Part shown: positions 46,167 to 54,148 of the stretch, piece after piece
How positions within the stretch are numbered: position 1 is the first letter of the stretch
Layout of the letters: the number at the start of each line of letters is the position of its first letter
Assembly (NCBI GenBank): GCA_938083445.1
Contig: CALKCP010000017.1
Coordinates: 118,676 to 182,675, forward strand
Length of the DNA: 64,000 nucleotides
From: an uncultured Ulvibacter sp.
GTDB lineage: Bacteria; Bacteroidota; Bacteroidia; Flavobacteriales; Flavobacteriaceae
Direction of reading: 5' to 3'
Made by a program: the position numbers and the translations under genes
The notes under the pieces: model-generated
The model's database searches: none
The model's input: only the letters and a program-made list of their open reading frames with translations
Told to the model about the DNA's origin: nothing

Positions 46167-47624
46167 ATGACTTTTTATAGATCGCTTCGGTTTAGAATAT
46201 TTTCAGCCATGTTGCTACTGCTGCTAGGTGCCTCTGTACTTATTGCAATAGTTACCATCTATCAATACAGAGAGGAGGCAGAAGACTATCATAAAGAGCG
46301 TTTATCACGAAAGGAAGAAAATATAAGAAAGAACATTGATTTTGTCCTCAAAAACACGACCTACCCCGTGGAGACAGATCAAATTCCACTCATCTTTAAA
46401 GAAAAAATATACGAGCTAAAGGCGATACACAATCTAGAAATATACCTTTACGGTTTGAGTGGCAACCTACTAAAGTCCTCTAAAGCTTCTTTTATTATTG
46501 ACACCTCTGCCACAAGGATGAAACAGTACGCCTTAGACGCTTTAAAAAAATCGGCCACTAAGAATTTTACCGAAGAATTTGAAGAGAACGGGCTCGAGTA
46601 TAGGTCCTCTTATACGTATATTACAGATGCACACTTCAAGCCTTTGGCAATTCTAAACCTTCCCTATATTGAAGATGACGGCTTCATTAAAAAGGAACTA
46701 AAAGAAAATTTATCACGCCTTGGCCTTGCTTACTTTTTCATGTTGCTTATAGCTGTAGTACTGGCTTACTTTCTTTCAAAGTACATTACAAGATCCTTGA
46801 ATGAAGTAAGTGAAAAGATCACAGAAACACGGCTAAATAAAAGAAATAAGAAGATAACAATCAAAGACACTTCAGAAGAAATTTCGACCTTAGTTAATGC
46901 TTATAATGGGATGATTGACGAGTTAGAAAATAGTGCAGCTCAGCTAGCAGCAAGCGAGCGAGAAGCTGCTTGGAGAGAAATGGCAAAGCAAGTAGCACAT
47001 GAAATTAAAAACCCATTGACGCCTATGCGCTTAACAGTACAAAGTTTTCAAAGGAAGTTTGACCCAAGCAGTCCAAATATACGCGAGAAACTCGATGAGT
47101 ACAGCAGTACAATTATTCAACAAATCGATACGATGAGTTCAATAGCATCGGCTTTCTCCACCTATGCGACCATGCCTGCCCAAAAGAATGAGACGCTAAA
47201 TATTGTAAAAATCACGAAACTGGCACTTGATATTTTCAATGAAGATTATATCTATTTCACTTCGGAAGAGGATGAAATTATTATAAAATTTGATAGGACG
47301 CAGTTGATTAGAGTTGTGACCAACCTTATTAAAAATAGCGTTCATGCCATTGCTCAAAAGCAACCTGCTGAACCTAGAATTTCCGTTAGAGTGTTATCTG
47401 AAGATGAGTCTGTTTCTATATCGGTTACGGATAATGGTGTGGGTGTTTCAGAAGAACATAAACATAAGATATTTGAACCAAAATTCACTACAAAATCTAG
47501 CGGAATGGGCCTTGGTCTTGCCATGGTGAAAAATATTGTAGAAACATATAACGGCCATATTATTCTAGATTCTTCTTTAGGAAAAGGAACTACATTTATA
47601 GTTACTTTCCCAAAAGTGGTTTGA
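46167..47624 (+). CDS. Membrane sensor histidine kinase (NtrY-like)
   Basis: This 485-residue protein has two membrane segments (about 9-29 and 190-213) flanking a periplasmic sensor region, then HAMP (about 214-265), HisKA and HATPase domains. The phosphorylated His278 lies in VAHEIKNPLTPMRLTVQ, a sequence typical of NtrY-type kinases. The ATPase boxes NLIKNSVHAI, VTDNGVGVS and GMGLGLAMV are intact. No response-regulator gene is adjacent, so its partner is unknown. It lies 65 bases after hemJ. Confidence 0.93.
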   Translation: MTFYRSLRFRIFSAMLLLLLGASVLIAIVTIYQYREEAEDYHKERLSRKEENIRKNIDFVLKNTTYPVETDQIPLIFKEKIYELKAIHNLEIYLYGLSGNLLKSSKASFIIDTSATRMKQYALDALKKSATKNFTEEFEENGLEYRSSYTYITDAHFKPLAILNLPYIEDDGFIKKELKENLSRLGLAYFFMLLIAVVLAYFLSKYITRSLNEVSEKITETRLNKRNKKITIKDTSEEISTLVNAYNGMIDELENSAAQLAASEREAAWREMAKQVAHEIKNPLTPMRLTVQSFQRKFDPSSPNIREKLDEYSSTIIQQIDTMSSIASAFSTYATMPAQKNETLNIVKITKLALDIFNEDYIYFTSEEDEIIIKFDRTQLIRVVTNLIKNSVHAIAQKQPAEPRISVRVLSEDESVSISVTDNGVGVSEEHKHKIFEPKFTTKSSGMGLGLAMVKNIVETYNGHIILDSSLGKGTTFIVTFPKVV

Positions 47625-47632
47625 GGATTTTG

Positions 47633-47640
47633 TAATTTTG
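47633..47640 (+). promoter_or_regulatory. -7 box of the enoyl-CoA hydratase gene
   Basis: TAATTTTG exactly matches TAnnTTTG and ends 39 bases before the ATG at 47680. Confidence 0.5.
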
Positions 47641-47679
47641 TTTTAGACGCAAACTAATTTATTTTGATAAACCGAACCC

Positions 47680-48462
47680 ATGAGCTACGAAAATATTCTA
47701 TCCAAATACGATAAAGGGATTACGACAATTACCATTGAACGCCCATCAAAACTAAATGCACTAAACAGTGCCACTATCAGAGAATTGCACGAGGCATTTA
47801 AAGAAGCCGACGAGTCGAAACATACAAAAGCGATCATTGTCACTGGGAGTGGAGAAAAAGCCTTCATAGCAGGAGCGGATATCAGTGAATTTGCAGATTT
47901 CTCAGTGTCTGAGGGAAGACAATTGTCAGCAGATGGACAAGCGATGTTATTCGATTACGTGGCAAACCTATCCACGCCGGTGATTGCAGCTGTAAATGGT
48001 TTTGCTTTGGGAGGTGGGCTAGAGCTAGCAATGGCTGCACATTTTAGGATAGCAAGTGATACTGCGAAACTGGGTCTCCCAGAAGTGTCTTTAGGAGTTA
48101 TTCCGGGGTATGGTGGAACACAGCGTTTGCCTCAGTTAGTTGGAAAAGGCCGCGCTATGGAAATGATTATGACTGCTGGAATGATTGATGCAAATCTGGC
48201 GCTACAATACGGGCTTGTAAATCACGTGACTGCACAAGAAGACTTAATCGAGTTTACCGAAAAAATAGCCACTAAGATCATTAGGAATTCGTCTGTTGCA
48301 ATCGCAGGCGCTATCGCTGCGGTTAACGCAAATTTTGAGGATGGTGAAAATGGTTTTGACACTGAGATTTCAGAATTTGGCAGATGTTTCGGCACTGCCG
48401 ATTTTAAAGAAGGGACGCAGGCATTCTTAGAGAAAAGAAGAGCAGTATTTCCGGGAAAATAA
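47680..48462 (+). CDS. Enoyl-CoA hydratase/isomerase family protein
   Basis: This 260-residue crotonase-fold enzyme probably hydrates enoyl-CoA in fatty-acid or amino-acid breakdown. It has the oxyanion-hole segments AFIAGADISEF and GFALGGGLELAMA. The catalytic glutamate region LPEVSLGVIPGYGGTQRLPQ is typical of short-chain enoyl-CoA hydratases. It is a single gene with its own promoter, converging on the esterase gene. The exact substrate is not predictable. Confidence 0.93.
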   Translation: MSYENILSKYDKGITTITIERPSKLNALNSATIRELHEAFKEADESKHTKAIIVTGSGEKAFIAGADISEFADFSVSEGRQLSADGQAMLFDYVANLSTPVIAAVNGFALGGGLELAMAAHFRIASDTAKLGLPEVSLGVIPGYGGTQRLPQLVGKGRAMEMIMTAGMIDANLALQYGLVNHVTAQEDLIEFTEKIATKIIRNSSVAIAGAIAAVNANFEDGENGFDTEISEFGRCFGTADFKEGTQAFLEKRRAVFPGK

Positions 48463-48539
48463 AATAAGAATCGCTCAGGCCGGCTTCTTTATTTGTAATG
48501 TAAAGACAAGGAACAGAGCCTTGCACACTTAAATTAACA

Positions 48540-49637
48540 CTAATTATATTTAATAAGTTTTCTAGTTTGACCTTCGATAAGCAGGTAATACATACCTGCC
48601 GGAAATTTTGACAAGTCAATTTGTTTGTTGTCTCCACTCAGAAACCCTTGCAACACCCTTTGCCCTAAAGGTGAAATAAGTTCGAATTGAACGTCTTCAA
48701 GAATTTCTAAATTAACAATGCTATTTGTTGGATTCGGATAAAGTCCGATGGTTAATTCCTGTTTTTCGACTCCCAATAGTTCACATTCAAAATCTTGCTC
48801 TACCTTCGATGCAACTGAAGGATTCAATAAGAGATCGTCTTTTAATAATGGGCAATAACAATCATTTTCTTCTACATATAGTTTGAGCCAAGACAGCGCT
48901 ATTTTACCAACAGAGCCGCCTCCCCCATTTGGGGTGTTTGCCACAGAGTGATTGCCATTTGCAACCTCGAATAGCACTTTGTCTGTGGTAATTGGTGTTG
49001 CGTTATAATGAATATCTGCGTGCTCGACTGGAGGTGCCACAGTATCATCCTCTCCACTAAAAATAAGAACAGGACTTTGGTGGCTAAGTTGAGGGTTGGG
49101 TAGCCAAGGGCATAAGGCGACAACTCCAGCAATGGTATTGTCAAGTACAGCTGCTCTTTGCGCACCACCTCCACCCATAGAATGTCCGCTGACAGCCAAT
49201 TGGTCTAAGTTGAGAGCTCCCTCTAGCGGTGATGTGACTCTGGTATTTTCCTGCTTGATGGTTTCCAAAGCATCTATAAGGCCAAAGGCCCTTGCCTCCG
49301 GAAAATCAAAAATAGAATTCGTGCCTATTATAATGGTTACAATGCCGTGAGAAGCATAAAATGGACCCCATGCTGCAACAGTTGGAGGAAGGGCTGTAAA
49401 CCCCGGTACAATTGCAATACTAGCAAAGGGGGGCGAAGCGTTTGTAGGGTAGTAAATGGTGGCTCCTAAATAGTCGGGGCCGTTGCGTATGCCATCTGCT
49501 TCGGTGAGCGTTTCTACATTAAAAGGCCCTGGATTTGAAAGGCTTTCAATTGTTATACCCTCACATTGGGCAAGCGCACTATTAGTGTTTAGTGATACAA
49601 GAAACGTGAGCAGGAAGAAAAGACATGTATTTTTCAT
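48540..49637 (-). CDS. T9SS-secreted PETase/cutinase-like polyester hydrolase candidate
   Basis: This 365-residue protein has a signal peptide (about 1-23), an alpha/beta-hydrolase domain (about 25-265) and a T9SS sorting domain (about 290-365: GLYPNPTNS ... AGMYYLLIEG). The nucleophile Ser153 is in GHSMGGGG, the form shared by actinobacterial cutinases and close to PETase. The triad is completed by Asp198 (GEDDTVAP) and His230 (GNHSVAN). Phe80 in VPGFTA, Met154 and Trp178 align with the aromatic clamp and substrate subsites of PET hydrolases. Bacteroidota PET hydrolases with this layout are known. Polyester activity is inferred; a natural lipid or cutin-like substrate is also possible. Confidence 0.85.
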   Translation of the reverse strand: MKNTCLFFLLTFLVSLNTNSALAQCEGITIESLSNPGPFNVETLTEADGIRNGPDYLGATIYYPTNASPPFASIAIVPGFTALPPTVAAWGPFYASHGIVTIIIGTNSIFDFPEARAFGLIDALETIKQENTRVTSPLEGALNLDQLAVSGHSMGGGGAQRAAVLDNTIAGVVALCPWLPNPQLSHQSPVLIFSGEDDTVAPPVEHADIHYNATPITTDKVLFEVANGNHSVANTPNGGGGSVGKIALSWLKLYVEENDCYCPLLKDDLLLNPSVASKVEQDFECELLGVEKQELTIGLYPNPTNSIVNLEILEDVQFELISPLGQRVLQGFLSGDNKQIDLSKFPAGMYYLLIEGQTRKLIKYN

Positions 49638-49724
49638 ATGTTTTATAAAAATAATAAATCAAGTCTAATTCAACAGCTTTTTAATTAACTTCTGTTTAGT
49701 CCAACGCCAAATAAAAAGCTTTTT

Positions 49725-50387
49725 TTATTTTTCTCCCTCCCATTCAGCATAAAATTGAGCTAAGAATTTTTCCATAAAAAGGTGTCTTTCAGAGGCAATA
49801 CGGGTCCCAGTCTCCGTGTTCATGATCTCTTTAAGAAGCAACAGTTTTTCGTAAAAGTGATTAATTGTTGGTGCTTTTGACGCCTTATATTCGGCAGGTG
49901 TCATGGTTAAATTAGGCGGTATGTCTGGATCGTAAAGCAGGCGGTTTTTGAATCCACCATAGTTAAAAGCACGCGCGATACCAATGGCGCCAATCGCATC
50001 CAGTCGATCTGCATCTTGAACAACGGCTAATTCCTTTGAGTGGAATTTTTGCAATTGATTTCCTCCTTTGAAAGAGATATTTTCAATAATTTTGATAACA
50101 TGGATGATCGTTTCTTCTGAAATCTCCTGTGTTTCAAGAAACTTACGAGCTAGGGCGGGCCCAACCGTTTCGTCTCCTTCGTGAAACTTAGAGTCTGCGA
50201 TGTCATGCAAAAGAGCGCCTAAAGAAACGATGAGTACATCGACGTTTTCTTCTGAAGCAATTAAAAGTGAATTTTTGTAAACGCGTTCAATATGGAACCA
50301 ATCGTGCCCTCCTTCAGCTCCTTCCAATTGTTTTTTTACAAATGAAATGGTATTGGCGATTACGAGCTGAGAGTTTTCAGAAGTCAT
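49725..50387 (-). CDS. HD-domain phosphohydrolase
   Basis: This 220-residue HD-superfamily metal hydrolase carries GHDWFHIERVYKNSLLI and the HD pair in LLHDIADSKFHEGDE, with a later conserved Asp in VQDADRLDAIGAIG. It resembles the YedJ/PA-type HD hydrolases of unknown nucleotide substrate. Its ATG overlaps the stop of the upstream plsC gene as TAATG, so the two are translated from one message. Confidence 0.9.
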   Translation of the reverse strand: MTSENSQLVIANTISFVKKQLEGAEGGHDWFHIERVYKNSLLIASEENVDVLIVSLGALLHDIADSKFHEGDETVGPALARKFLETQEISEETIIHVIKIIENISFKGGNQLQKFHSKELAVVQDADRLDAIGAIGIARAFNYGGFKNRLLYDPDIPPNLTMTPAEYKASKAPTINHFYEKLLLLKEIMNTETGTRIASERHLFMEKFLAQFYAEWEGEK

Positions 50388-51130
50388 TAAAGAACAATCT
50401 TGGATTTAACAGTTTCTTCGACAAGATCTATAAGCTCTTCAGAAGAAAAGTCGGATATTTTTAATGCGGGATGAATGGTATGTTTTAGTCGAATTCCAAG
50501 TGGCATTGGGAAGTGTCCATTGCGTTGTAATTTCCAACTATTGTTCACCGTTATTGGTAAAATATAGGCTTCAGGGGCATATTTAAATAAGGTGATTAAT
50601 CCCTTGCGATGAAATGTTTTTGGCTGCCCATTTTTACTTCGGGTGCCTTCAGGGAAAATAACACCACTGTAGTTGTTTTGAACGAGATATTTACCAAACT
50701 CCATCATCTCCCTCAGGGCTTGCCTCGGGTTTTTTCTATCAATCAGGATGGATCCTCCGTGACGTAGGTTATACGAAATACCCGGGATGCCTTTTCCTAA
50801 TTCTATTTTTGAAACGAACTTCGGATGAAATTTACGCAAGTGCCAAATAATAGGTGGAATATCCCACATACTTTGATGATTAGCCACTATGATGATAGGG
50901 ACATTTTCAGGGATGTTTTTCAGATAGTCCATTTCGAACCGGGTTCCTAGCAAATTTAAACAGCGAAGGATGGTCCAATTAAAATAATCCACACTTTTTT
51001 TGAGGGCTTGATATCCAAACACATTATAACAAATTACTTCTACAGCGTGAAAAAAAAGCATGCTGAGCCCGAAGGTCAGGTAGAATAAACCTGTTAAAGG
51101 ATAACTTAAAAAATGTAAAATTCGTTTCAT
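50387..51130 (-). CDS. plsC: 1-acyl-sn-glycerol-3-phosphate acyltransferase (second PlsC-like)
   Basis: This 247-residue membrane-associated acyltransferase has an N-terminal hydrophobic anchor (about 1-30), the catalytic NHQSMWD motif, FPEGTRSKNG for glycerol-phosphate binding, and the later ILPITVNNSW. It is longer in its anchor and closer to classical PlsC than the protein at 10496-11236. It is cotranscribed with the HD hydrolase gene. Confidence 0.93.
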   Translation of the reverse strand: MKRILHFLSYPLTGLFYLTFGLSMLFFHAVEVICYNVFGYQALKKSVDYFNWTILRCLNLLGTRFEMDYLKNIPENVPIIIVANHQSMWDIPPIIWHLRKFHPKFVSKIELGKGIPGISYNLRHGGSILIDRKNPRQALREMMEFGKYLVQNNYSGVIFPEGTRSKNGQPKTFHRKGLITLFKYAPEAYILPITVNNSWKLQRNGHFPMPLGIRLKHTIHPALKISDFSSEELIDLVEETVKSKIVL

Positions 51131-51137
51131 TGTTTCC

Positions 51138-51145
51138 CAAAAGTA
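51138..51145 (-). promoter_or_regulatory. -7 box of plsC embedded in the upstream terminator T-tract
   Basis: TACTTTTG on the minus strand exactly matches TAnnTTTG. It starts at the end of the T-run of the bacilliredoxin terminator and ends seven bases before the plsC ATG, so the message should be almost leaderless. Confidence 0.5.
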
Positions 51146-51181
51146 AAAAAACCGCCTTCAATTTTAGATGAAACCGGTTTT
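51145..51181 (-). terminator. Terminator of the bacilliredoxin gene
   Basis: On the minus strand a stem of AAAACCG with CGGTTTT (51175-51181 and 51148-51154), lengthened by an inner TTCA/TGAA pairing, is followed by a T-run (51145-51151). It lies about 50 bases after the stop at 51232. Confidence 0.75.
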
Positions 51182-51231
51182 CTTATTTATTTAAAAATTC
51201 GTCTGTCGTGTTTTTAAACGTTCAAAAAGGC

Positions 51232-51642
51232 TTAACAAAATTCGTCAAAAGCACCTTTTAAGTTTTCAGCGATCATGTCTGCATGGCGGCCTTCAATATG
51301 GTGGCGCTCTAACATATGTACCAATTCACCATTTTTAAACAAGCCCATAGATGGAGAGCTTGGGGGGAACGGAATCATTTGTTCGCGGGCAGCATCAACC
51401 GCATCACGGTCAACTCCTGCAAAAACAGTCACTAAGTGATCTGGGGTCTTCGTATTTTGTAAAGACATACGAGCTCCTGGCCGCGCATTTGCCGCTGCAC
51501 AACCGCAAACGGAATTCACAACTACCAAAGTTGTTCCTTCATTTTTAAGTGCATTATTTACATCATCTGCTGTGTGTAACTCTTTGAAACCTATGCTTGT
51601 AAGATCTTCTCGCATTGGTTTTACTAATTCCGGTGGGTACAT
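51232..51642 (-). CDS. Bacilliredoxin BrxA/BrxB family protein
   Basis: This 136-residue thioredoxin-fold protein has the characteristic CGC motif (VNSVCGCAAANARPG), plus VTVFAGVDRDAVDAAR and the cis-Pro region PFPPSSPSMGLFKNGELVHM. In Firmicutes these proteins remove bacillithiol from mixed disulfides. Bacillithiol occurs in some Bacteroidota, so the same role is plausible here. It is monocistronic, with its own -7 box and terminator. Confidence 0.94.
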   Translation of the reverse strand: MYPPELVKPMREDLTSIGFKELHTADDVNNALKNEGTTLVVVNSVCGCAAANARPGARMSLQNTKTPDHLVTVFAGVDRDAVDAAREQMIPFPPSSPSMGLFKNGELVHMLERHHIEGRHADMIAENLKGAFDEFC

Positions 51643-51678
51643 AATATTTTGTGTTTAATTTTCGTAACAATTTGACCA

Positions 51679-51686
51679 CAAAGGTA
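51679..51686 (-). promoter_or_regulatory. -7 box of the bacilliredoxin gene
   Basis: TACCTTTG on the minus strand exactly matches TAnnTTTG and ends 36 bases before the ATG. Confidence 0.5.
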
Positions 51687-51785
51687 ACTAATCTGAAGGA
51701 TTTTATTACCACCTTAACTAAAATACAACGTTTTTGGAAAGTGGGATAAGAGGATAAAAAAAAGGATCTCGAAGATTGTACACGC

Positions 51786-51813
51786 TTGTTTCTTGCATAA
51801 AACCCTATCTTTG
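51786..51813 (+). promoter_or_regulatory. Promoter of the TerB/J-domain gene
   Basis: TATCTTTG (51806-51813) exactly matches TAnnTTTG. A TTG at 51786-51788 lies 17 bases upstream as a possible -33 element. The leader is about 27 nt. Confidence 0.5.
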
Positions 51814-51845
51814 GTCGCAATTTAATTTTTGAAATTTCACAGCAT

Positions 51846-52589
51846 ATGATTCGATGGGTGGCAGCTATTATTGGGTATTCTCTTTTCAGATTTCCTGGAG
51901 CGATAGCAGGGTATGTGTTAGCGGGTCTCTTTGAAAACATGAGGGGTAAAAAAGGAGGTGGACGCTCTTTTCAAGACGTGTTTCAACAAAACACAAGGGA
52001 ACGCGTAACACCAGCCGATTTTGAGCTTCATTTACTGTCTTTGGCGACACTCGTTATCAAAGCAGATGGGAAAGTGAGTCAAAGTGAGTTGGATTTTGTT
52101 CGACAGTACTTTGTTCAATCGTACGGAAAGGATCGAGCGAACGCGACGTTTAAAGTTTTTAATGAAGTAATAAAGAAAAAAGAGATTTCTGCATCAAGAA
52201 TTTGTGAATTATTGCGATCTAGAACACGGTACGAGTCAAGGTTGCAAATTCTCCATTTCTTATTCAGTATTAGCAATGCCGACGGTCATGTTTCTGAGGC
52301 TGAAACAGATGAAATAAATAGGATCTCTGGTTTCTTGGGCGTACAATTTAGAGACTTTGAAAGCATAAAGGCGATGTTTTTCAAAAACCCTGACAGCGCC
52401 TATAAGATTCTTGAAATTGATAATACCGCGTCTGATGCTGAGGTTAAAAAGGCGTATCGAACCATGGCGAAGAAATACCATCCAGACAAGCTACAACATA
52501 TGGATGAGGCCTATCAAAAAGGCGCCGAAGAGAAGTTTAGAAAGGTGCAAGAGGCTTACGAACAGTTACAAAACGAACGAGGTTTTTAA
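51846..52589 (+). CDS. TerB and J-domain co-chaperone (DjlA-like)
   Basis: This 247-residue protein starts with a hydrophobic segment (about 5-26, [22 protein letters not shown]), which suggests membrane attachment as in DjlA. A TerB-type helical domain (about 55-165) is followed by a C-terminal J domain (about 178-245) with the HPD motif (KKYHPDKL) needed to stimulate DnaK. It is expected to recruit DnaK at the inner membrane. It is a single gene upstream of the DtxR operon. Confidence 0.92.
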   Translation: MIRWVAAIIGYSLFRFPGAIAGYVLAGLFENMRGKKGGGRSFQDVFQQNTRERVTPADFELHLLSLATLVIKADGKVSQSELDFVRQYFVQSYGKDRANATFKVFNEVIKKKEISASRICELLRSRTRYESRLQILHFLFSISNADGHVSEAETDEINRISGFLGVQFRDFESIKAMFFKNPDSAYKILEIDNTASDAEVKKAYRTMAKKYHPDKLQHMDEAYQKGAEEKFRKVQEAYEQLQNERGF

Positions 52590-52630
52590 GGGTTACTGCA
52601 AGATTTATGGAGTTATCTTTTTATACCCTA

Positions 52631-52652
52631 ATTTTTAGTCTAGTCTAAAAAT
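52631..52652. promoter_or_regulatory. Near-perfect 22-bp palindrome: putative DtxR-family operator
   Basis: Arms ATTTTTAG (52631-52638) and CTAAAAAT (52645-52652) flank a central TCTAGT whose CTAG core is itself palindromic. Only the T/T pair at 52639/52644 breaks the symmetry. It lies 28 bases upstream of the -7 box of the DtxR-like gene, next to the expected -33 region. This is a fitting place for metal-dependent autorepression. The TTTAG ... CTAAA form resembles known DtxR/MntR-class sites. Confidence 0.65.
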
Positions 52653-52679
52653 AGTATTCAATAGGTGTAAAAATATGTT

Positions 52680-52687
52680 TACCTTTG
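52680..52687 (+). promoter_or_regulatory. -7 box of the metal-regulator operon, near-leaderless
   Basis: TACCTTTG exactly matches TAnnTTTG and ends four bases before the ATG at 52692. Confidence 0.55.
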
Positions 52688-52691
52688 ACGA

Positions 52692-53348
52692 ATGTTTACA
52701 TTAGCGGAAGAGAATTACCTGAAGGCAATATACCATCTGGAGTTTAAGTTTCAGGGAGAGGTAAGTACAAATGCCATAGCAGAAAAGCTGGAAGCCAAAG
52801 CTTCATCAGTGACCGACATGGTTCAAAAGTTAGCCGAGAAGAGCCTTGTCTCTTATACGAAATACAAGGGGACGCATCTTACCCCAGAGGGCAGAAAAAT
52901 TGCCGCTAAGGTGGTTAGAAAACATCGTTTATGGGAAGTCTTTTTAGTTGATAAGCTTGACTTTCAGTGGGACGAAGTACACGAAATTGCAGAGCAGCTC
53001 GAACATATCAAGTCTGACGAATTGATTGTTCGTCTGGATAAATTCTTGGGTTCTCCAAAATTTGACCCGCATGGCGATCCTATTCCGGATCAGCAAGGAA
53101 ATATAAAAAACACCAAAAAGAGATTGCTGGCTGAAGTTGAAAATAAGCAACGTGGTATCTGCGTGGGGGTGAAAGAATCAAGTGCTGATTATTTGCGTTA
53201 CTTGGATAAAAAGAAAATAGGTATTGGTTCTGAAATTACGGTGGTTAGTAAAGAATATTTTGATGGATCCATGATTATTGAGGTGGGACCAAAACAGTTC
53301 TCGATTTCCAAGAAAATAGCCGAAAATTTATATGTACAAGTGAACTAA
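52692..53348 (+). CDS. DtxR/MntR family metal-dependent transcriptional repressor
   Basis: This 218-residue protein has an N-terminal winged helix (about 1-65: EENYLKAIYHLE ... AEKLEAKASSVTDMVQKLAEKSLVSY). The dimerisation and metal-binding domain follows (about 66-145, with HRLWEVFLVDKL and the His/Glu-rich WDEVHEIAEQLEHI). A C-terminal FeoA/SH3-like domain (about 155-218) completes the long IdeR/DtxR form. It is the first gene of an operon with an outer-membrane protein and the metal ABC transporter, and a candidate operator lies in its promoter. Whether it senses Mn, Fe or Zn is not evident. Confidence 0.93.
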   Translation: MFTLAEENYLKAIYHLEFKFQGEVSTNAIAEKLEAKASSVTDMVQKLAEKSLVSYTKYKGTHLTPEGRKIAAKVVRKHRLWEVFLVDKLDFQWDEVHEIAEQLEHIKSDELIVRLDKFLGSPKFDPHGDPIPDQQGNIKNTKKRLLAEVENKQRGICVGVKESSADYLRYLDKKKIGIGSEITVVSKEYFDGSMIIEVGPKQFSISKKIAENLYVQVN

Positions 53349-53351
53349 ATT

Positions 53352-54143
53352 ATGGTTGGATTAAAAAGAAGCATATTATTTTTCAATCTTTTAGGGGTTT
53401 TTAGTGTGATGTCGCAGGAGGTTGAAATTACGAGTGAATTGATAACTGATAGGCCTGACGCTACAGAATCACCTAAGACCGTTCCTAAAAGCACGATACA
53501 AGTGGAGACAGGAGCTTTCTTTGAAACCTATGAGGCAAGTGGCATAAAGACAGAAACAATTGGGTATAATACCACCCTAGTTCGTTTTGGAGTTTTTGAA
53601 AACTTTGAATTTCGTCTAGGTTGGAATTTTGAAGAAATTAGAACCACTATTGGCGGTGTAAAATTGGATGATGTCGCATCGGGTTTATCCCCTTTGCTCG
53701 CAGGCTTGAAAGTCGAGATTGCCCAAGAAAAGGGTTGGATTCCACAAATCGGTTTACTGGTTCACATGGCGCTACCGTTTGCAGCGTCAGAAGACTTTCG
53801 TCCTAAAACAACAGGGGTAGATTTTCGATTCTCCATGGGACATACGTTGAGTGATAAATCTTCCATAGGTTATAATTTTGGAGCCCAATGGGGCGATGAT
53901 TCGTCAGAAGTAAATTATCTATATACGTTGGTCTATGGTTACAGTATTACTCAAAAATTAGGCTCCTATATTGAACTCTATGGCGATGCTTCTGAAGTCA
54001 ACAAACCCAATCATTTTTGGGATGCAGGGTTTACCTATTTAATAACAAGGGTTATCCAAGCTGACGTTACCATAGGAAAAAGTTTCAGCCAAGGCCAGGA
54101 TATTATAGTAAGTGCAGGATTAAGCTTTAGAATACCAAAATAG
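53352..54143 (+). CDS. Outer-membrane beta-barrel protein (Phenol_MetA_deg-like)
   Basis: This 263-residue protein has a signal peptide (about 1-21) and the motif ELITDRPDATESPKTVPK with IQVETG, typical of the transporter-annotated MetA-pathway barrel family. The rest alternates strands and ends in SAGLSFRIPK. It lies 3 bases after the regulator gene and 5 bases before the metal-binding lipoprotein gene. It may be the outer-membrane entry route for the same metal, which is inference from the operon. Confidence 0.82.
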   Translation: MVGLKRSILFFNLLGVFSVMSQEVEITSELITDRPDATESPKTVPKSTIQVETGAFFETYEASGIKTETIGYNTTLVRFGVFENFEFRLGWNFEEIRTTIGGVKLDDVASGLSPLLAGLKVEIAQEKGWIPQIGLLVHMALPFAASEDFRPKTTGVDFRFSMGHTLSDKSSIGYNFGAQWGDDSSEVNYLYTLVYGYSITQKLGSYIELYGDASEVNKPNHFWDAGFTYLITRVIQADVTIGKSFSQGQDIIVSAGLSFRIPK

Positions 54144-54148
54144 AAAAA

